A DNA stretch of 64,000 nucleotides from an uncultured beta proteobacterium (GCA_903859155.1 CAIOLO010000010.1:30404-94403), one strand, 5' to 3'; shown: positions 43,593 to 53,730, counted from the first letter of the stretch. Notes: a model not told the origin generated them from the sequence alone. Numbers and translations: made by a program.

Positions 43593-45428
43593 ATGAACCA
43601 ACCTTTTGTACCGGCCATCGATGTCAAGGCACCAGGTTACGTAAAACACAAGCAAGCCATTGAATGGATTGAAAAAACGGTATCTTTGGTGAAGCCGAGT
43701 CGGGTTGTTTGGTGTGATGGCAGCCAGCTGGAGTATGACCGTCTGTGCGAGGAAATGGTGCAATCTGGAACCTTCAAGCGGCTTAATCCTAAACTGCGGC
43801 CCAACAGCTATCTTGCACTATCGGATCCTACCGACGTCGCACGAATGGAAGACCGCACATTTATTTGCTCTAAAGAAAAGATCGATGCGGGCTCAACTAA
43901 TAACTGGGTTGACCCCGGTGAAATGAGACAGACACTGGGAAAACTGTTTGATGGTTGCATGCAGGGCCGTACCTTGTACGTGGTGCCCTTTTCCATGGGC
44001 CCATTGGGTTCGCCCATCGCCCATATTGGTATCGAACTCACTGATTCACCCTATGTTGTCGTTTCGATGAAGGTGATGACGCGCATCGGGGAAAAGGTGT
44101 GGGACGTTCTGGGCGCGGACGGCCATTTCGTACCTTGTTTGCATTCGGCTGGCGCGCCGCTCCCCCCGGGAGAAAAGGACGTCGTCTGGCCCTGTAATAA
44201 GGATACGAAATACATTGTTCATTTTCCCGAAACCAAGGAAATCTGGTCTTACGGCTCCGGTTATGGGGGGAACGCGCTTTTAGGCAAGAAATGTCTATCC
44301 CTGCGGATTGCTTCCATGATGGGTCGTGAACAAGGCTGGCTGGCTGAGCACATGCTGATTCTAGGTGTGACCCCCCCGGGGGGGAAAAAGGTTTATGTCA
44401 GTGCGGCTTTCCCGTCCGCCTGCGGAAAGACCAACTTCGCAATGCTGGTTCCACCGCCCGGATTTGAAGGTTGGAAGGTTTCTACCATCGGGGAAGATAT
44501 CGCCTGGATTAAACCAGGGAAAGATGGGCAACTGTATGGCATCAACCCTGAAGCAGGATTTTTTGGTGTGGCCCCTGGCACTTCGGTGAAGACCAATCCG
44601 AATTGCATGGCAACCTTGAATGCGAATGTTATTTTTACGAACGTGGCATTAACGCCTGAGGGCGATGTCTGGTGGGAAGGCATGACCGATCAGCCTCCTA
44701 AAGAGTTGACGGATTGGCAGGGACAGGCTTGGACGCCTGATTGCGGGCGCAAGGCGGCGCATCCCAATTCCAGATTTACAGTCCCAGCATCGCAATGCCC
44801 TTCGATTGATCCGGAATGGGAAAATCCCAACGGGGTACCGATTTCGGCATTTATGTTTGGCGGACGACGCTCAAATACGGTTCCTTTGGTGGCCCAGGCT
44901 TTCGACTGGGATTCAGGGGTGTATGTCGCAGCGACCATGGGTTCCGAAACAACTGCTGCCGCAACCGGTGCGGTTGGCGTGGTGCGGCGAGACCCAATGG
45001 CCATGATCCCGTTTTGCGGCTACAACATGGGAGATTACTTCGGCCATTGGTTGAAGCTGGGTCGTGCCGCTGAAAAGCGGCCGGAGGTTTTCAGCGTTAA
45101 TTGGTTCCGTATGGATGCAGACGGTCGTTTTGTATGGCCAGGTTTTGGGCAAAACATGCGTGTTCTAAAATGGATTGTAGAACGTTGCAACGGGACTGCC
45201 AGCGCGAAGAAAACGCCGGTTGGCTGGGTGCCGGATTACGCCGATCTGGAGTGGAAAGGATTGAGCAATTTCACCGCCGAGAATTTTGAGTCCGTAATTT
45301 CCATGGAACGTGAGGATTGGGTGAAAGAGCTTGCCTCGCACGATGAATTGTTTGCCAGCTTGCGGCCGCGCGTTCCCAAGGAGCTGGAAGCGCGCCTCGA
45401 CATGCTTAAGCGGACCATGACGAGCTGA
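43593..45428 (+). CDS. pckG: Phosphoenolpyruvate carboxykinase (GTP)
   Basis: A 611-residue GTP-dependent PEPCK converting oxaloacetate to PEP. Motifs: the kinase P-loop [15 protein letters not shown] with the reactive Cys, [12 protein letters not shown], and metal-site residues nearby. Length is normal for the GTP form. It stands alone between mnmE and mnmG and ends in a strong terminator. Confidence 0.96.
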   Translation: MNQPFVPAIDVKAPGYVKHKQAIEWIEKTVSLVKPSRVVWCDGSQLEYDRLCEEMVQSGTFKRLNPKLRPNSYLALSDPTDVARMEDRTFICSKEKIDAGSTNNWVDPGEMRQTLGKLFDGCMQGRTLYVVPFSMGPLGSPIAHIGIELTDSPYVVVSMKVMTRIGEKVWDVLGADGHFVPCLHSAGAPLPPGEKDVVWPCNKDTKYIVHFPETKEIWSYGSGYGGNALLGKKCLSLRIASMMGREQGWLAEHMLILGVTPPGGKKVYVSAAFPSACGKTNFAMLVPPPGFEGWKVSTIGEDIAWIKPGKDGQLYGINPEAGFFGVAPGTSVKTNPNCMATLNANVIFTNVALTPEGDVWWEGMTDQPPKELTDWQGQAWTPDCGRKAAHPNSRFTVPASQCPSIDPEWENPNGVPISAFMFGGRRSNTVPLVAQAFDWDSGVYVAATMGSETTAAATGAVGVVRRDPMAMIPFCGYNMGDYFGHWLKLGRAAEKRPEVFSVNWFRMDADGRFVWPGFGQNMRVLKWIVERCNGTASAKKTPVGWVPDYADLEWKGLSNFTAENFESVISMEREDWVKELASHDELFASLRPRVPKELEARLDMLKRTMTS

Positions 45429-45475
45429 GTTCCGGATTGTTTTTTGGCGCTTGAGGCCAAACTACTTTAATTTCG

Positions 45476-45502
45476 AAGACCGCTTACCGCGGTCTTTTTT
45501 TT
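45476..45502 (+). terminator. Rho-independent terminator of pckG
   Basis: Stem AAGACCGC/GCGGTCTT with a 5-nt loop followed by a T-run, 47 bp after the stop codon. Confidence 0.85.
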
Positions 45503-45655
45503 ATCCTCCGTGTATGTGTGGCGCTTTATGGGTTGGGGGTGTCGGTCGAGTGACGAAAATGCCATTTGTCTTTTTATCGCAGATGAGGCGTGCTTCGTTA
45601 GCGCGTTCTGGACCGGTGAAGGTACTGGCTAACCAGAACCCTCGGCTGGCGATGA

Positions 45656-45671
45656 CGTTTCACGTGAAACA
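45656..45671. promoter_or_regulatory. parS centromere-like site
   Basis: CGTTTCACGTGAAACA matches 15 of 16 positions of the parS consensus TGTTTCACGTGAAACA. It lies 77 bp upstream of mnmG and about 3.4 kb from parB, in the expected origin-proximal location. Confidence 0.9.
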
Positions 45672-45747
45672 TCAGTATTGTTTGTTCTTAGGATATCGAT
45701 AAAGGGGGAAAATGGATAGAATTGCGCCTCCCATTTGAGTCCATACC

Positions 45748-47655
45748 ATGTTGTTTCCAACGACTTTCGATGTCATCGTAGTAGGCGGTGGCCATGCGGG
45801 TACCGAAGCCGCTCTAGCCTCAGCCCGTGCCGGTTGCAGGACGCTATTACTGACGCACAATATCGAAACGCTCGGGCAAATGTCTTGCAATCCTTCTATA
45901 GGCGGGATCGGGAAGGGACACCTGGTGCGGGAAATCGACGCTCTTGGCGGTGCGATGGCTTTGGCCGCGGACGAGGCCGGTATCCAATTTCGTACTCTGA
46001 ATGCCAGCAAAGGTCCTGCCGTTCGTGCCACGCGAGCCCAGGCTGACCGGATACTCTACAAAAAAGCGATTCGTTCACGCCTCGAAAATCAAATCAACCT
46101 GACCTTATTTCAGCAGGCGGCTGGAGATCTTATTTTAAATGGCGACCGAGTTGCCGGTGTCAAAACGGAGTTGGGAATTGAATTCTTCGGCCGGGCGGTG
46201 GTGTTGACGACAGGAACATTCCTGTCCGGTTTGATTCACGTAGGGCTGGATCGTTGTCAGGCGGGTCGTGCAGGAGATCCGCCGTCTTTGAGTCTTGCTG
46301 CCAGATTACGTGAACTCAAGCTCCCTGTTGGACGTTTAAAAACGGGTACTCCACCACGGATTGATGGTAGATCGATAGATTTCTCGGTCATGCAGATCCA
46401 GCCAGGGGACGATCCTTGCCCGGTATTTTCCTTTTTAGGCAAGACGTCCATGCATCCAGAGCAATTACCCTGCTGGATTACCCATACCAATGAGCAGACG
46501 CACCAAATTATTCGCGAGGGGTTGGATCGCTCGCCTATGTACACCGGGGTTATTTCAGGGATTGGGCCACGGTATTGCCCGTCTATAGAAGACAAGATTC
46601 ATCGATTTTCGGCAAAAAACTCACACCAGATATTTCTGGAACCGGAGGGGTTGACTACCAATGAGTACTATCCAAACGGTATATCTACCAGTTTGCCGTT
46701 TGATGTCCAAATAAATTTAGTTCGTTCTATCAAAGGGTTGGAGAAAGCCCATATTCTCCGACCGGGTTACGCCATCGAGTATGATTATTTTGATCCGCGT
46801 GCACTGAAATCATCTTTGGAAACCAAAGCGATTCCCGGGTTGTATTTTGCCGGGCAGATCAACGGCACCACCGGCTATGAAGAAGCGGCCGCGCAGGGGT
46901 TGTTGGCAGGTGCGAATGCGGCCTTGCAGGTTATGGGGCGTGAACCTTGGTGCCCGAAGCGGAGTGAAGCATATATTGGCGTACTGGTTGATGATTTGGT
47001 AACGCGCGGGGTATCAGAGCCCTATCGCATGTTTACCAGTCGTGCGGAATACCGCCTGATGCTGCGCGAAGATAATGCTGACCTTCGTCTTACCGAAATT
47101 GGACGAAGGCTGGGTATTGTCGATGATCCCCGCTGGGAAGCGTTTTCCCGCAAGCGTGAATTGCTGATTGCGGAACAGGAGCGACTTCGGAATACCTGGA
47201 TCTCGCCAAGACACATTTCCGAAAAAGACGCGGTTGAGGTATTTGGGCAACTGTTGGAGCGCGATCAGACGGCTGCCGAATTGCTCAAGCGACCAGAAGT
47301 CAGTTATGACTCACTAATGAAAATACCCAATGTAGGTCCGGGAATTTCTGATCCGGAAATCCGCATGCAGGTGGAAATTCAAGCCAAATACCAGGGGTAT
47401 ATTGTCCGTCAGCACGAAGAGGTTCAGCGCCAGGAAACGCATGAGGAAACCATGTTGCCAGCGGACCTTGATTACCGACTGGTTCGTGGCTTGTCCATAG
47501 AAGCTCAGCAGAAGCTCAATCAACATAAACCCGAAACCATTGGCAAGGCTTCGCGAATCTCCGGGATTACCCCCGCAACGATTTCTCTGCTACTGGTCCA
47601 TATTAAGCGGTTTCTGAACCCATCAGCCAAACGTCACGAGCGGACTGCGGCATGA
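45748..47655 (+). CDS. mnmG: tRNA uridine 5-carboxymethylaminomethyl modification enzyme MnmG
   Basis: A 635-residue FAD enzyme, partner of MnmE. The FAD motif [19 protein letters not shown] is at the N-terminus; [22 protein letters not shown] and [13 protein letters not shown] are conserved. It overlaps rsmG by ATGA. Confidence 0.97.
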   Translation: MLFPTTFDVIVVGGGHAGTEAALASARAGCRTLLLTHNIETLGQMSCNPSIGGIGKGHLVREIDALGGAMALAADEAGIQFRTLNASKGPAVRATRAQADRILYKKAIRSRLENQINLTLFQQAAGDLILNGDRVAGVKTELGIEFFGRAVVLTTGTFLSGLIHVGLDRCQAGRAGDPPSLSLAARLRELKLPVGRLKTGTPPRIDGRSIDFSVMQIQPGDDPCPVFSFLGKTSMHPEQLPCWITHTNEQTHQIIREGLDRSPMYTGVISGIGPRYCPSIEDKIHRFSAKNSHQIFLEPEGLTTNEYYPNGISTSLPFDVQINLVRSIKGLEKAHILRPGYAIEYDYFDPRALKSSLETKAIPGLYFAGQINGTTGYEEAAAQGLLAGANAALQVMGREPWCPKRSEAYIGVLVDDLVTRGVSEPYRMFTSRAEYRLMLREDNADLRLTEIGRRLGIVDDPRWEAFSRKRELLIAEQERLRNTWISPRHISEKDAVEVFGQLLERDQTAAELLKRPEVSYDSLMKIPNVGPGISDPEIRMQVEIQAKYQGYIVRQHEEVQRQETHEETMLPADLDYRLVRGLSIEAQQKLNQHKPETIGKASRISGITPATISLLLVHIKRFLNPSAKRHERTAA

Positions 47656-48305
47656 GCAATGTCCCTCTGCCAATTGAACGCGAACAACTCATACAACAAT
47701 TGGAGTATGGACTAACTTTCATGAAGATTATTATGAATAAAGGGATTCAGGATCTATTGCTGGATTATCTGTATCTCTTGCAGAAGTGGAATCGTGTCTA
47801 CAATCTTACAGCAATCAGGGATCTCGATAGAATGGTTAGTACTCACTTGCTGGATTCCCTGTCAGTGTTTCCCTATATTCCAGCTGGCCAAATTCTGGAT
47901 GTCGGCGCTGGCGCTGGCCTGCCTGGCATTCCGCTGGCAGCTGCAATCGGGTCGAGCCAGTTTTCACTGATCGATTCCAGTCAGAAGAAAACCACTTTCC
48001 TGCGCCAGGCAGTGTCTGAACTCCAACTCACCAACGTGCGGGTGTTTTGCCAGAAAATTGAGGAATGGTTGCCGCCGGTGAAATTCACCTGCATCGTTGC
48101 GCGCGCCTACGCCGAACTTTCCCAGTTCATCAATTCCACCAAGCACCTGCTTGCCCCTGACGGCATATTTGCGGCAATGAAAGGACGCTATCCCAGCACA
48201 GAAATCGAATCCATCCCCGAGGGATTTGTCGCAAAGCAGGTCATCAAACTGCAGGTGCCTGGACTCAATGCAGATCGTCACCTTGTTCTAGTAGGTCGCG
48301 CATGA
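47652..48305 (+). CDS. rsmG: 16S rRNA (guanine-527-N7) methyltransferase
   Basis: A 217-residue SAM methyltransferase; motif [14 protein letters not shown] and [16 protein letters not shown] are typical. It overlaps mnmG and parA by 4 bp at each end. Confidence 0.95.
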   Translation: MSNVPLPIEREQLIQQLEYGLTFMKIIMNKGIQDLLLDYLYLLQKWNRVYNLTAIRDLDRMVSTHLLDSLSVFPYIPAGQILDVGAGAGLPGIPLAAAIGSSQFSLIDSSQKKTTFLRQAVSELQLTNVRVFCQKIEEWLPPVKFTCIVARAYAELSQFINSTKHLLAPDGIFAAMKGRYPSTEIESIPEGFVAKQVIKLQVPGLNADRHLVLVGRA

Positions 48306-49078
48306 CACGAATCATCGCCGTGACCAATCAAAAAGGAGGCGTTGGCAAGACCACAACGAGCGTGAACCTTGCAGCAGGATTGGCTAAGTCTGACAAAAAA
48401 GTGTTGCTTGTAGATCTCGATCCCCAGGGAAATGCCACCATGGGCAGCGGTATCGACAAGCGGGAGCTGAAGCAAACGATTTATCAGGTTCTGCTTGGAC
48501 TAGCGACTGCGGAAGCAGTAAAAATACACTCGGAGACTGGAAATTATGATGTTCTTCCAGCTAACCGGGAACTTGCCGGCGCCGAAATAGAATTGGTTGA
48601 TCTCGATAATCGTGAACAAAGACTAAAGGCCGCACTGACGCCTGTCGCTGCAGGTTACGATTTCATTTTGCTGGATTGCCCGCCAGCACTAAACATGCTT
48701 ACTATCAACGGGTTAGTGGCTGCCGATGCCGTCATGATTCCAATGCAGTGCGAATATTACGCACTGGAGGGCTTGTCTGACCTAGTCAATACAATCAAGC
48801 GGGTCCGTCAACACCTGAATCCCGTACTTGAGATAGAAGGTCTGCTTCGAACCATGTTTGACCCGCGCAATACCCTTGCGTTGCAGGTTTCGTCGCAACT
48901 GCAAGATCACTTTGGCACCAAGGTCTACACCACAGTAATCCCGCGAAACGTGCGTCTTGCCGAGGCGCCCAGTTTTGGCGCACCGGCAGTCAATTTCGAC
49001 GCAACCTGCAAAGGGGCTGTTGCCTACCTCGCCCTGGCTGCCGAAATACTGCAGCGTCAACTAGGAGTGAACTCGTGA
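48302..49078 (+). CDS. parA: Chromosome partitioning ATPase ParA
   Basis: A 258-residue Walker-type ATPase with the deviant P-loop NQKGGVGKTTTSVNLAAGL and DLDPQGNATMGSG. Chromosomal type, without an N-terminal DNA-binding domain. It overlaps parB by GTGA. Confidence 0.96.
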   Translation: MTRIIAVTNQKGGVGKTTTSVNLAAGLAKSDKKVLLVDLDPQGNATMGSGIDKRELKQTIYQVLLGLATAEAVKIHSETGNYDVLPANRELAGAEIELVDLDNREQRLKAALTPVAAGYDFILLDCPPALNMLTINGLVAADAVMIPMQCEYYALEGLSDLVNTIKRVRQHLNPVLEIEGLLRTMFDPRNTLALQVSSQLQDHFGTKVYTTVIPRNVRLAEAPSFGAPAVNFDATCKGAVAYLALAAEILQRQLGVNS

Positions 49079-49929
49079 AAGGCAAGGGACTGGGACGCGG
49101 GCTGGACGCACTATTCGACGCCGGGACACGGGAGCAAGCACGCGCGGAAGACGCACTGGCGCGGCTACCTATCGGTGATTTGCAGCGTGGCAAATACCAG
49201 CCTCGAACCAGGATGGATCAGGAATCTTTGGAAGAACTGGCTGCCTCGATACGCGCTCAGGGACTGATTCAGCCAATTCTGGTTCGTCCAGTTGGTGGAG
49301 GTCGGCACGAAATCATTGCCGGCGAACGTCGCTGGCGTGCCGCGGGCATGGCGGGTCTAAGCGAAGTCCCTGTCGTTATCCGCGATGTACCGGACCAGGC
49401 CGCGCTCGCCATGGCTTTGATTGAAAATATCCAGCGCGAAGACCTCAATCCCCTGGAAGAAGCCCAGGGGATGCAGCGGCTGATCGATGAGTTCCATCTT
49501 ACGCACCAGAATCTCGCCGAATCGGTAGGCCGCTCCCGCGCAGCGGTCAGCAATGCTTTGCGTTTGTTAAACCTGTCGGCCACCGTGCAACGACTCCTTA
49601 TGGATAACAAGCTCAACATGGGGCATGCACGAGCTTTGCTGGCGTTGGATTCCAAACGCCAACAGGAGGTTGCCATCGAAGTAGTCGGCCAAAATCTGTC
49701 AGTCAGGGAAACCGAAGACCTGGTAAACCGGATTCTGAACCCGGCGCCACCGCCGGCCAGAAAATCCGCCAAAACAGCGGACCGCGACGTACAAAGACTT
49801 GCCGAAGAGCTTTCCGAAAAACTGGGAACCACGGTACAGATTCGAGGCAGTCGCAAAGGATCTGGAAAGCTGATTGTCAGCTATAGCAGCAATGAGCATC
49901 TAGGAACCTTGATCGCAAGGCTGAAGTAG
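49075..49929 (+). CDS. parB: Chromosome partitioning protein ParB
   Basis: A 284-residue CTP-dependent clamp that binds parS. N-terminal GLGRGLDALF, CTP-site motif AGERRWRAAG, helix-turn-helix around LAESVGRSRAAVSNALRLL, and a C-terminal dimer domain are visible. A matching parS lies upstream of mnmG. Confidence 0.96.
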   Translation: MKGKGLGRGLDALFDAGTREQARAEDALARLPIGDLQRGKYQPRTRMDQESLEELAASIRAQGLIQPILVRPVGGGRHEIIAGERRWRAAGMAGLSEVPVVIRDVPDQAALAMALIENIQREDLNPLEEAQGMQRLIDEFHLTHQNLAESVGRSRAAVSNALRLLNLSATVQRLLMDNKLNMGHARALLALDSKRQQEVAIEVVGQNLSVRETEDLVNRILNPAPPPARKSAKTADRDVQRLAEELSEKLGTTVQIRGSRKGSGKLIVSYSSNEHLGTLIARLK

Positions 49930-49970
49930 CCGCGTATCGAGGCGACATCTCAACCCCCACTTATATCAAA

Positions 49971-50318
49971 ATGGAAATGACAGAAAACTGGATAGAAGCG
50001 GCAATTGATGGTGACGTGCCGGACCAAGGTACTTTGCAGGTCCGGTGCGGCTCAGAGTTGATATGCCTGTACCGGATTGGCGCTACCCACTTTGCTACAC
50101 AGGATGAATGCAGTCACGGATCGGCCAGCCTGTCAGAAGGATTCATCGTCGAAGATGGCTTGATAGAGTGCCCCTTGCATCAGGGCAGTTTTGATATCAA
50201 GACGGGCAGGGCAGTAGGCGTTCCTTGCAAGGATGACATCCGGGTCTATCCGGTAAAGATAGAAAATGGCAAAATCTTTGTCCAGGTAAGCGCTCAGGAG
50301 GGCTATTCGTCGAAATAG
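49971..50318 (+). CDS. Rieske-type [2Fe-2S] ferredoxin
   Basis: A 115-residue Rieske protein of the dioxygenase-ferredoxin type. The cluster ligands are CSH (ECSHGSASL) and CPLH (IECPLHQGSFD). No oxygenase genes are adjacent, so its partner is unknown. It lies 41 bp after parB and may be read from the same transcript. Confidence 0.88.
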   Translation: MEMTENWIEAAIDGDVPDQGTLQVRCGSELICLYRIGATHFATQDECSHGSASLSEGFIVEDGLIECPLHQGSFDIKTGRAVGVPCKDDIRVYPVKIENGKIFVQVSAQEGYSSK

Positions 50319-50409
50319 CTTCGGATTCAGAGCGAATACAACCGAAGCTGCCGGCAGTGAATATCCAGGCTTGATCGGAATCATTGAATAATTTAAGAGG
50401 AGAGCCCTT

Positions 50410-51243
50410 GTGAAGACCGGTTTGTTCGCCGCCTGCGCTTTGATAGCCGCGTTTGTGACTATTCCTGTCGCGCTTTCCCAACCTGCCGCGAAAGGAGAGT
50501 TTCAACCTTACTCGGGCCAACCGGGCAAGGATGTCGTGTGGGTGCCGACGCCGGAGAGCGTGGTGAACAAGATGCTGGATTTGACCAAGGTCTCCGCTCA
50601 GGATTTTTTGGTCGACCTGGGTTCCGGCGACGGGCGCACCGTCATAGCCGCGGGCAAAAGGGGACTGCGTGCGATGGGGGTCGAGTTCAACCCGGACATG
50701 GTGACCATATCCAATCGCGAAGCGTCACGTGCCGGTGTCGCCGATAAGGTGAAATTCATCAACGGCGATATTTTCGCGACCGATTTCAGCCAGGCCACCG
50801 TGCTCACAATGTACCTTTTACCCAGCTTGAATCTGAGGCTCCGCCCGACGATTCTCAATATGAAACCAGGAACGCGGGTTGCATCGCACGCTTTCAATAT
50901 GGCCGAATGGGAACCCGATGAAACTGCCACCGTCGAGGGGCGGCAGGCATTTTTGTGGATTGTGCCGGCCAAACTAGGTGGCAACTGGACCGTGCAACTT
51001 GCCGGCCAGACACGTGAACTCACGCTGCAGCAGACTTTTCAATTAATCAGCGGAAGCCTCAAGGCAGGTTCTGAAAGCGCCGCACTGAGTGATGCGCGCA
51101 TACGTGGAGAGGAACTTCGCTTCGCAATCCTCGAGAAGGGCGTCAGACGTGAATTCACTGGCCGTGCTCAAGGAAATAACATGAGTGGAACAGCAACAAC
51201 GCCCGGCCAGCCAGATACCGGTTGGACGGCATCACGGCACTGA
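50410..51243 (+). CDS. SAM-dependent methyltransferase with N-terminal signal peptide
   Basis: A 277-residue protein. A clear signal-like segment (GLFAACALIAAFVTIPVALSQ) precedes a class I methyltransferase fold: motif I VDLGSGDGRTVIAAGKRG and YLLPSLNLRLRPTILNM resemble DOT1-like methyltransferases. Export of a SAM enzyme is unexpected because SAM is cytosolic; the segment could instead be a membrane anchor. GTG start with AGAGG upstream. Substrate unknown. Confidence 0.75.
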   Translation: MKTGLFAACALIAAFVTIPVALSQPAAKGEFQPYSGQPGKDVVWVPTPESVVNKMLDLTKVSAQDFLVDLGSGDGRTVIAAGKRGLRAMGVEFNPDMVTISNREASRAGVADKVKFINGDIFATDFSQATVLTMYLLPSLNLRLRPTILNMKPGTRVASHAFNMAEWEPDETATVEGRQAFLWIVPAKLGGNWTVQLAGQTRELTLQQTFQLISGSLKAGSESAALSDARIRGEELRFAILEKGVRREFTGRAQGNNMSGTATTPGQPDTGWTASRH

Positions 51244-51357
51244 TACCTTGCTTGATCGAGGCAGCGACAAAGAATAAAAAAATCGACTTAACGTTTCATC
51301 CGACAAATATTGGTCGGCGGGTGCGCTATTGGTGCGAGCAAAAGCGCTTTATCGGTC

Positions 51358-51387
51358 TTGCATTGTCGGGATGTTGCGACAATGCAA
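51358..51387. repeat. Perfect 11-bp inverted repeat
   Basis: TTGCATTGTCG and CGACAATGCAA are separated by 8 bp, 115 bp after the methyltransferase gene and 300 bp before torF. No T-run follows, so it looks more like an operator or mRNA structure than a terminator. Confidence 0.55.
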
Positions 51388-51513
51388 CAGACTGCATCCT
51401 TTAAGTGTCACTCAGGTCGTCCATCCTCAATAGCAACATACAATCGATCCGCTAACGGAACATGTGCCGATGCAGTATGCGAGGAGTCGACCTAGTTGTG
51501 TAGAGGCCGTATA

Positions 51514-51530
51514 GGCACCAGATAGGTGCC
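51514..51530. promoter_or_regulatory. NtrC-binding site 1 of the TorF-type porin gene
   Basis: GGCACCAGATAGGTGCC is a perfect GCACC-N5-GGTGC dyad, centred about 126 bp before the predicted sigma54 start point. Confidence 0.65.
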
Positions 51531-51543
51531 TGAAAACCTGAGG

Positions 51544-51560
51544 CGCACAATAGATGTGCA
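51544..51560. promoter_or_regulatory. NtrC-binding site 2 of the TorF-type porin gene
   Basis: CGCACAATAGATGTGCA has the GCAC-N7-GTGC form, centred 30 bp (three helical turns) from site 1 and about 96 bp before the predicted start. Confidence 0.55.
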
Positions 51561-51622
51561 TCCGTACCCTGTTCTTCCCGCCGTGATTGACAACTTCTCT
51601 AGCGAGGAGCGGATTTATTGGC

Positions 51623-51638
51623 AGGCACGGGACTTGCT
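51623..51638 (+). promoter_or_regulatory. sigma54 (RpoN) promoter of the TorF-type porin gene
   Basis: AGGCACGGGACTTGCT matches the -24/-12 consensus TGGCACGNNNNTTGCW at every fixed position except the first, with the required GG-N10-GC spacing. It lies 50 bp before the ATG. Confidence 0.75.
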
Positions 51639-51687
51639 CAAGCATCTAACTGTCGGATTTTCACAAATGATCAAAGAGAGGAATTCT

Positions 51688-52587
51688 ATGCGTAAGCTCA
51701 TTCTCGGTACTGCTGTTGCAGCAGCTTTTACCGCACCTGTGGCTGTTTCTACCGCCCACGCCCAAGCAGCGGCTGCATCTCCCATTACATATAACGTCGG
51801 AGTCGTTTCCGATTACCTGTTCCGCGGAATCAGCCAGACTCATGGTCGCGCGGCCCTTCAAGGGGGGATTGATTATGCTCACGAAAGCGGTTTTTATCTG
51901 GGAGCATGGGCGTCACAGATTACCTGGGTAAAGGACTTGTATAGCAGCGGTCGTACCGAGGTCGACCTCTACGGCGGTTACAAAAATGCATTTGGTGGTG
52001 GCGACTGGAACTACGACGTTGGTTACATAACCTATAACTATCCCGGTAGTGGTAACGCGATAACGACGAATCTTGTTACTGGTGTTGGCGGTGCCGCTAA
52101 GCCGAATACCCAGGAAGCCTATGGCGCAATCGGATACAAGTGGGTGACTGCAAAGTACTCATACGCGACATCATCTAACTTCATCGGCTGGCAAGGCGGA
52201 CCGAACCTTAATCAGAAAACGCGGGGCTCGGATTATCTGGAACTGAACGCCAACTACGATCTGGGTGATGGCTGGACCTTGATCGGTCACATGGGGCAGC
52301 AGAAAGTCAAGGGTTCGGTAACGACTGTCGCGGCGTTGGGCGGATTCCAATCGGCTTCTTACAAAGATTGGAAGATTGGGATCAGTAAGGATATAGGCTT
52401 CGGAGTTGTTACGTTAGCTTATTCCGATACCAATGCTGCCGGGCAATGTTCCTCAAACAGCGCAACCAACACAAACCCATATTGCTGGGGTAACAGCGGT
52501 AACGTGAATGGGGTTTCTGGTCCGACCAGTGGCTTTAAGGATGCGAGCAGGGGAACCGCTGTTCTTTCTTTTCTCAAAACCTTTTAA
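51688..52587 (+). CDS. TorF family putative outer membrane porin
   Basis: A 299-residue outer membrane protein. The start at ATG 51688 follows GAGAGG and gives a signal peptide ending AHA-QA; the ORF-track start at 51526 adds 54 residues across the promoter. The family signature is YNVGVVSDYLFRGISQTHGR, and alternating beta-strand patterns end in an aromatic residue (LSFLKTF). Upstream sigma54 and NtrC sites imply expression under nitrogen limitation; a role in uptake of a nitrogen source is inferred. A strong terminator follows. Confidence 0.87.
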   Translation: MRKLILGTAVAAAFTAPVAVSTAHAQAAAASPITYNVGVVSDYLFRGISQTHGRAALQGGIDYAHESGFYLGAWASQITWVKDLYSSGRTEVDLYGGYKNAFGGGDWNYDVGYITYNYPGSGNAITTNLVTGVGGAAKPNTQEAYGAIGYKWVTAKYSYATSSNFIGWQGGPNLNQKTRGSDYLELNANYDLGDGWTLIGHMGQQKVKGSVTTVAALGGFQSASYKDWKIGISKDIGFGVVTLAYSDTNAAGQCSSNSATNTNPYCWGNSGNVNGVSGPTSGFKDASRGTAVLSFLKTF

Positions 52588-52602
52588 ACAGAACATTGCA
52601 AT

Positions 52603-52633
52603 AAAAAAAGCCGCCTGATAGGCGGCTTTTTTA
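52603..52633. terminator. Bidirectional terminator between torF-like porin and DLH genes
   Basis: AAAAAAGCCGCC and GGCGGCTTTTTT flank a 5-nt loop, giving A and T runs on both sides, suited to the two convergent genes. Confidence 0.9.
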
Positions 52634-52672
52634 TTGACGCGCCCAACCGGGCACGTCTGATTGCAGAACAAT

Positions 52673-53344
52673 TTATCCCAAATGCTTGCGCAGGAAGTCT
52701 ACGCTTCGGTCGCGCGCCAGTTTCGCGCTCTCCGCATGATAGGAACCACGCTGTTCGCAGTTGAACCCGTGTCCCGCTCCAGCATAAACAAAAGAGGACA
52801 CCGCCGGATAGGTGGATTCGACCTTGTTCACAACCTCCGTCGGAATGGCATGATCCTTTTCGCCCCAATGACACATCAGAGGCGCCTTCGGCGCTTCACC
52901 AATATTGTTGCCGATGCCGCCGCCATAGTAGGCAATCGCGCAGCCTAATCCGGCAATCTTGGATGAGGCAAGCCAGGCTACCGTGCCACCCCAGCAATAG
53001 CCGATGACGGCAACCTTGCCGGCATTCTTCACCATGTCGAATGCGGCCTGTGTGTCCTTCATGGTATTGCCCCAATCGAGCTTGGTGGAATGGCCCCGGC
53101 CAGCCTCGATATCCGCAGGTCCGTAGCCCAGATCAACACCCTTTTGCGAGCGATCAAAATAAGCCGGCGTGAGCACCAGATATCCATCGGCCGCGTACCC
53201 ATCGGCAACGCTGCGCATGTGGCTGTTGACGCCGAAAATTTCCTGCACCAGCACGATGGCACCGCGCGGCTTTCCTGCGGGGTCGGCGCGATAGGCCGAC
53301 AGCTTGAAGCCGTCGAATGAAGTAATTTCGGTAGTCGTTCCCAT
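52673..53344 (-). CDS. Dienelactone hydrolase family protein
   Basis: A 223-residue alpha/beta hydrolase. The nucleophile Cys is in VIGYCWGGTVA and the catalytic His in YAGAGHGFNC. The family opens dienelactone in chlorocatechol breakdown, but many members have other ester substrates and no catechol pathway genes are adjacent. Confidence 0.88.
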   Translation of the reverse strand: MGTTTEITSFDGFKLSAYRADPAGKPRGAIVLVQEIFGVNSHMRSVADGYAADGYLVLTPAYFDRSQKGVDLGYGPADIEAGRGHSTKLDWGNTMKDTQAAFDMVKNAGKVAVIGYCWGGTVAWLASSKIAGLGCAIAYYGGGIGNNIGEAPKAPLMCHWGEKDHAIPTEVVNKVESTYPAVSSFVYAGAGHGFNCEQRGSYHAESAKLARDRSVDFLRKHLG

Positions 53345-53531
53345 TGCTGTTCCTCCTTGTGATATTTGGTGTTAATGGAATTGGTGAACCGATATTCTAA
53401 CGGTATTGGCAGTGAGAAACCGAGGTCGAGGAACGCCGGTTCGGCCTTGCCTTTGCTCCCAAGGTTTTTCCATTTGAAACCCCATTCGCTTCAGCAATTG
53501 GTATGACCTGCCGCTTGGAGAAACGCGCTGA

Positions 53532-53681
53532 TCCACACGATGGCCAAAACATTTCACCGCGTTCGTCGCCCCCGTGTCGATGAACAACGTGCCCGCGGCA
53601 ATGGAGGAAATGGACCGGGCCATCGAAAAGCTCGGAACCGAGGCTCTTGACCAGCCTGACGCTGATTTCTTCGTCGAATAG
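53532..53681 (+). pseudogene. Remnant of an amidohydrolase-2 family gene
   Basis: A 49-codon open segment reads ..KHFTAFVAPVSMNNVPAA.. then MEEMDRAIEKLG and ends near LDQPDADFFVE. This looks like the conserved stretch of amidohydrolase-2 proteins (DRFvaF..lpMnn..aA..EiDRAi.kLG), joined after a deletion to the later LD-P-F-F segment. No start, catalytic His or Asp remain. Identity rests on pattern recall. Confidence 0.45.
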
Positions 53682-53702
53682 AGCTGGAACTTTCTTTCAC
53701 TG

Positions 53703-53730
53703 AAAAAAACGGGCACCCGAAGGTGCCCGT
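53703..53730 (-). terminator. Rho-independent terminator of glnK-amtB
   Basis: On the minus strand ACGGGCACC/GGTGCCCGT with a short loop is followed by a run of T, 28 bp after the amtB stop. Confidence 0.85.

Noticed and set aside
53372-53716. 114-residue minus-strand ORF between DLH and amtB
   Set aside because: No family features; it runs antisense to the amidohydrolase remnant and through the amtB terminator.
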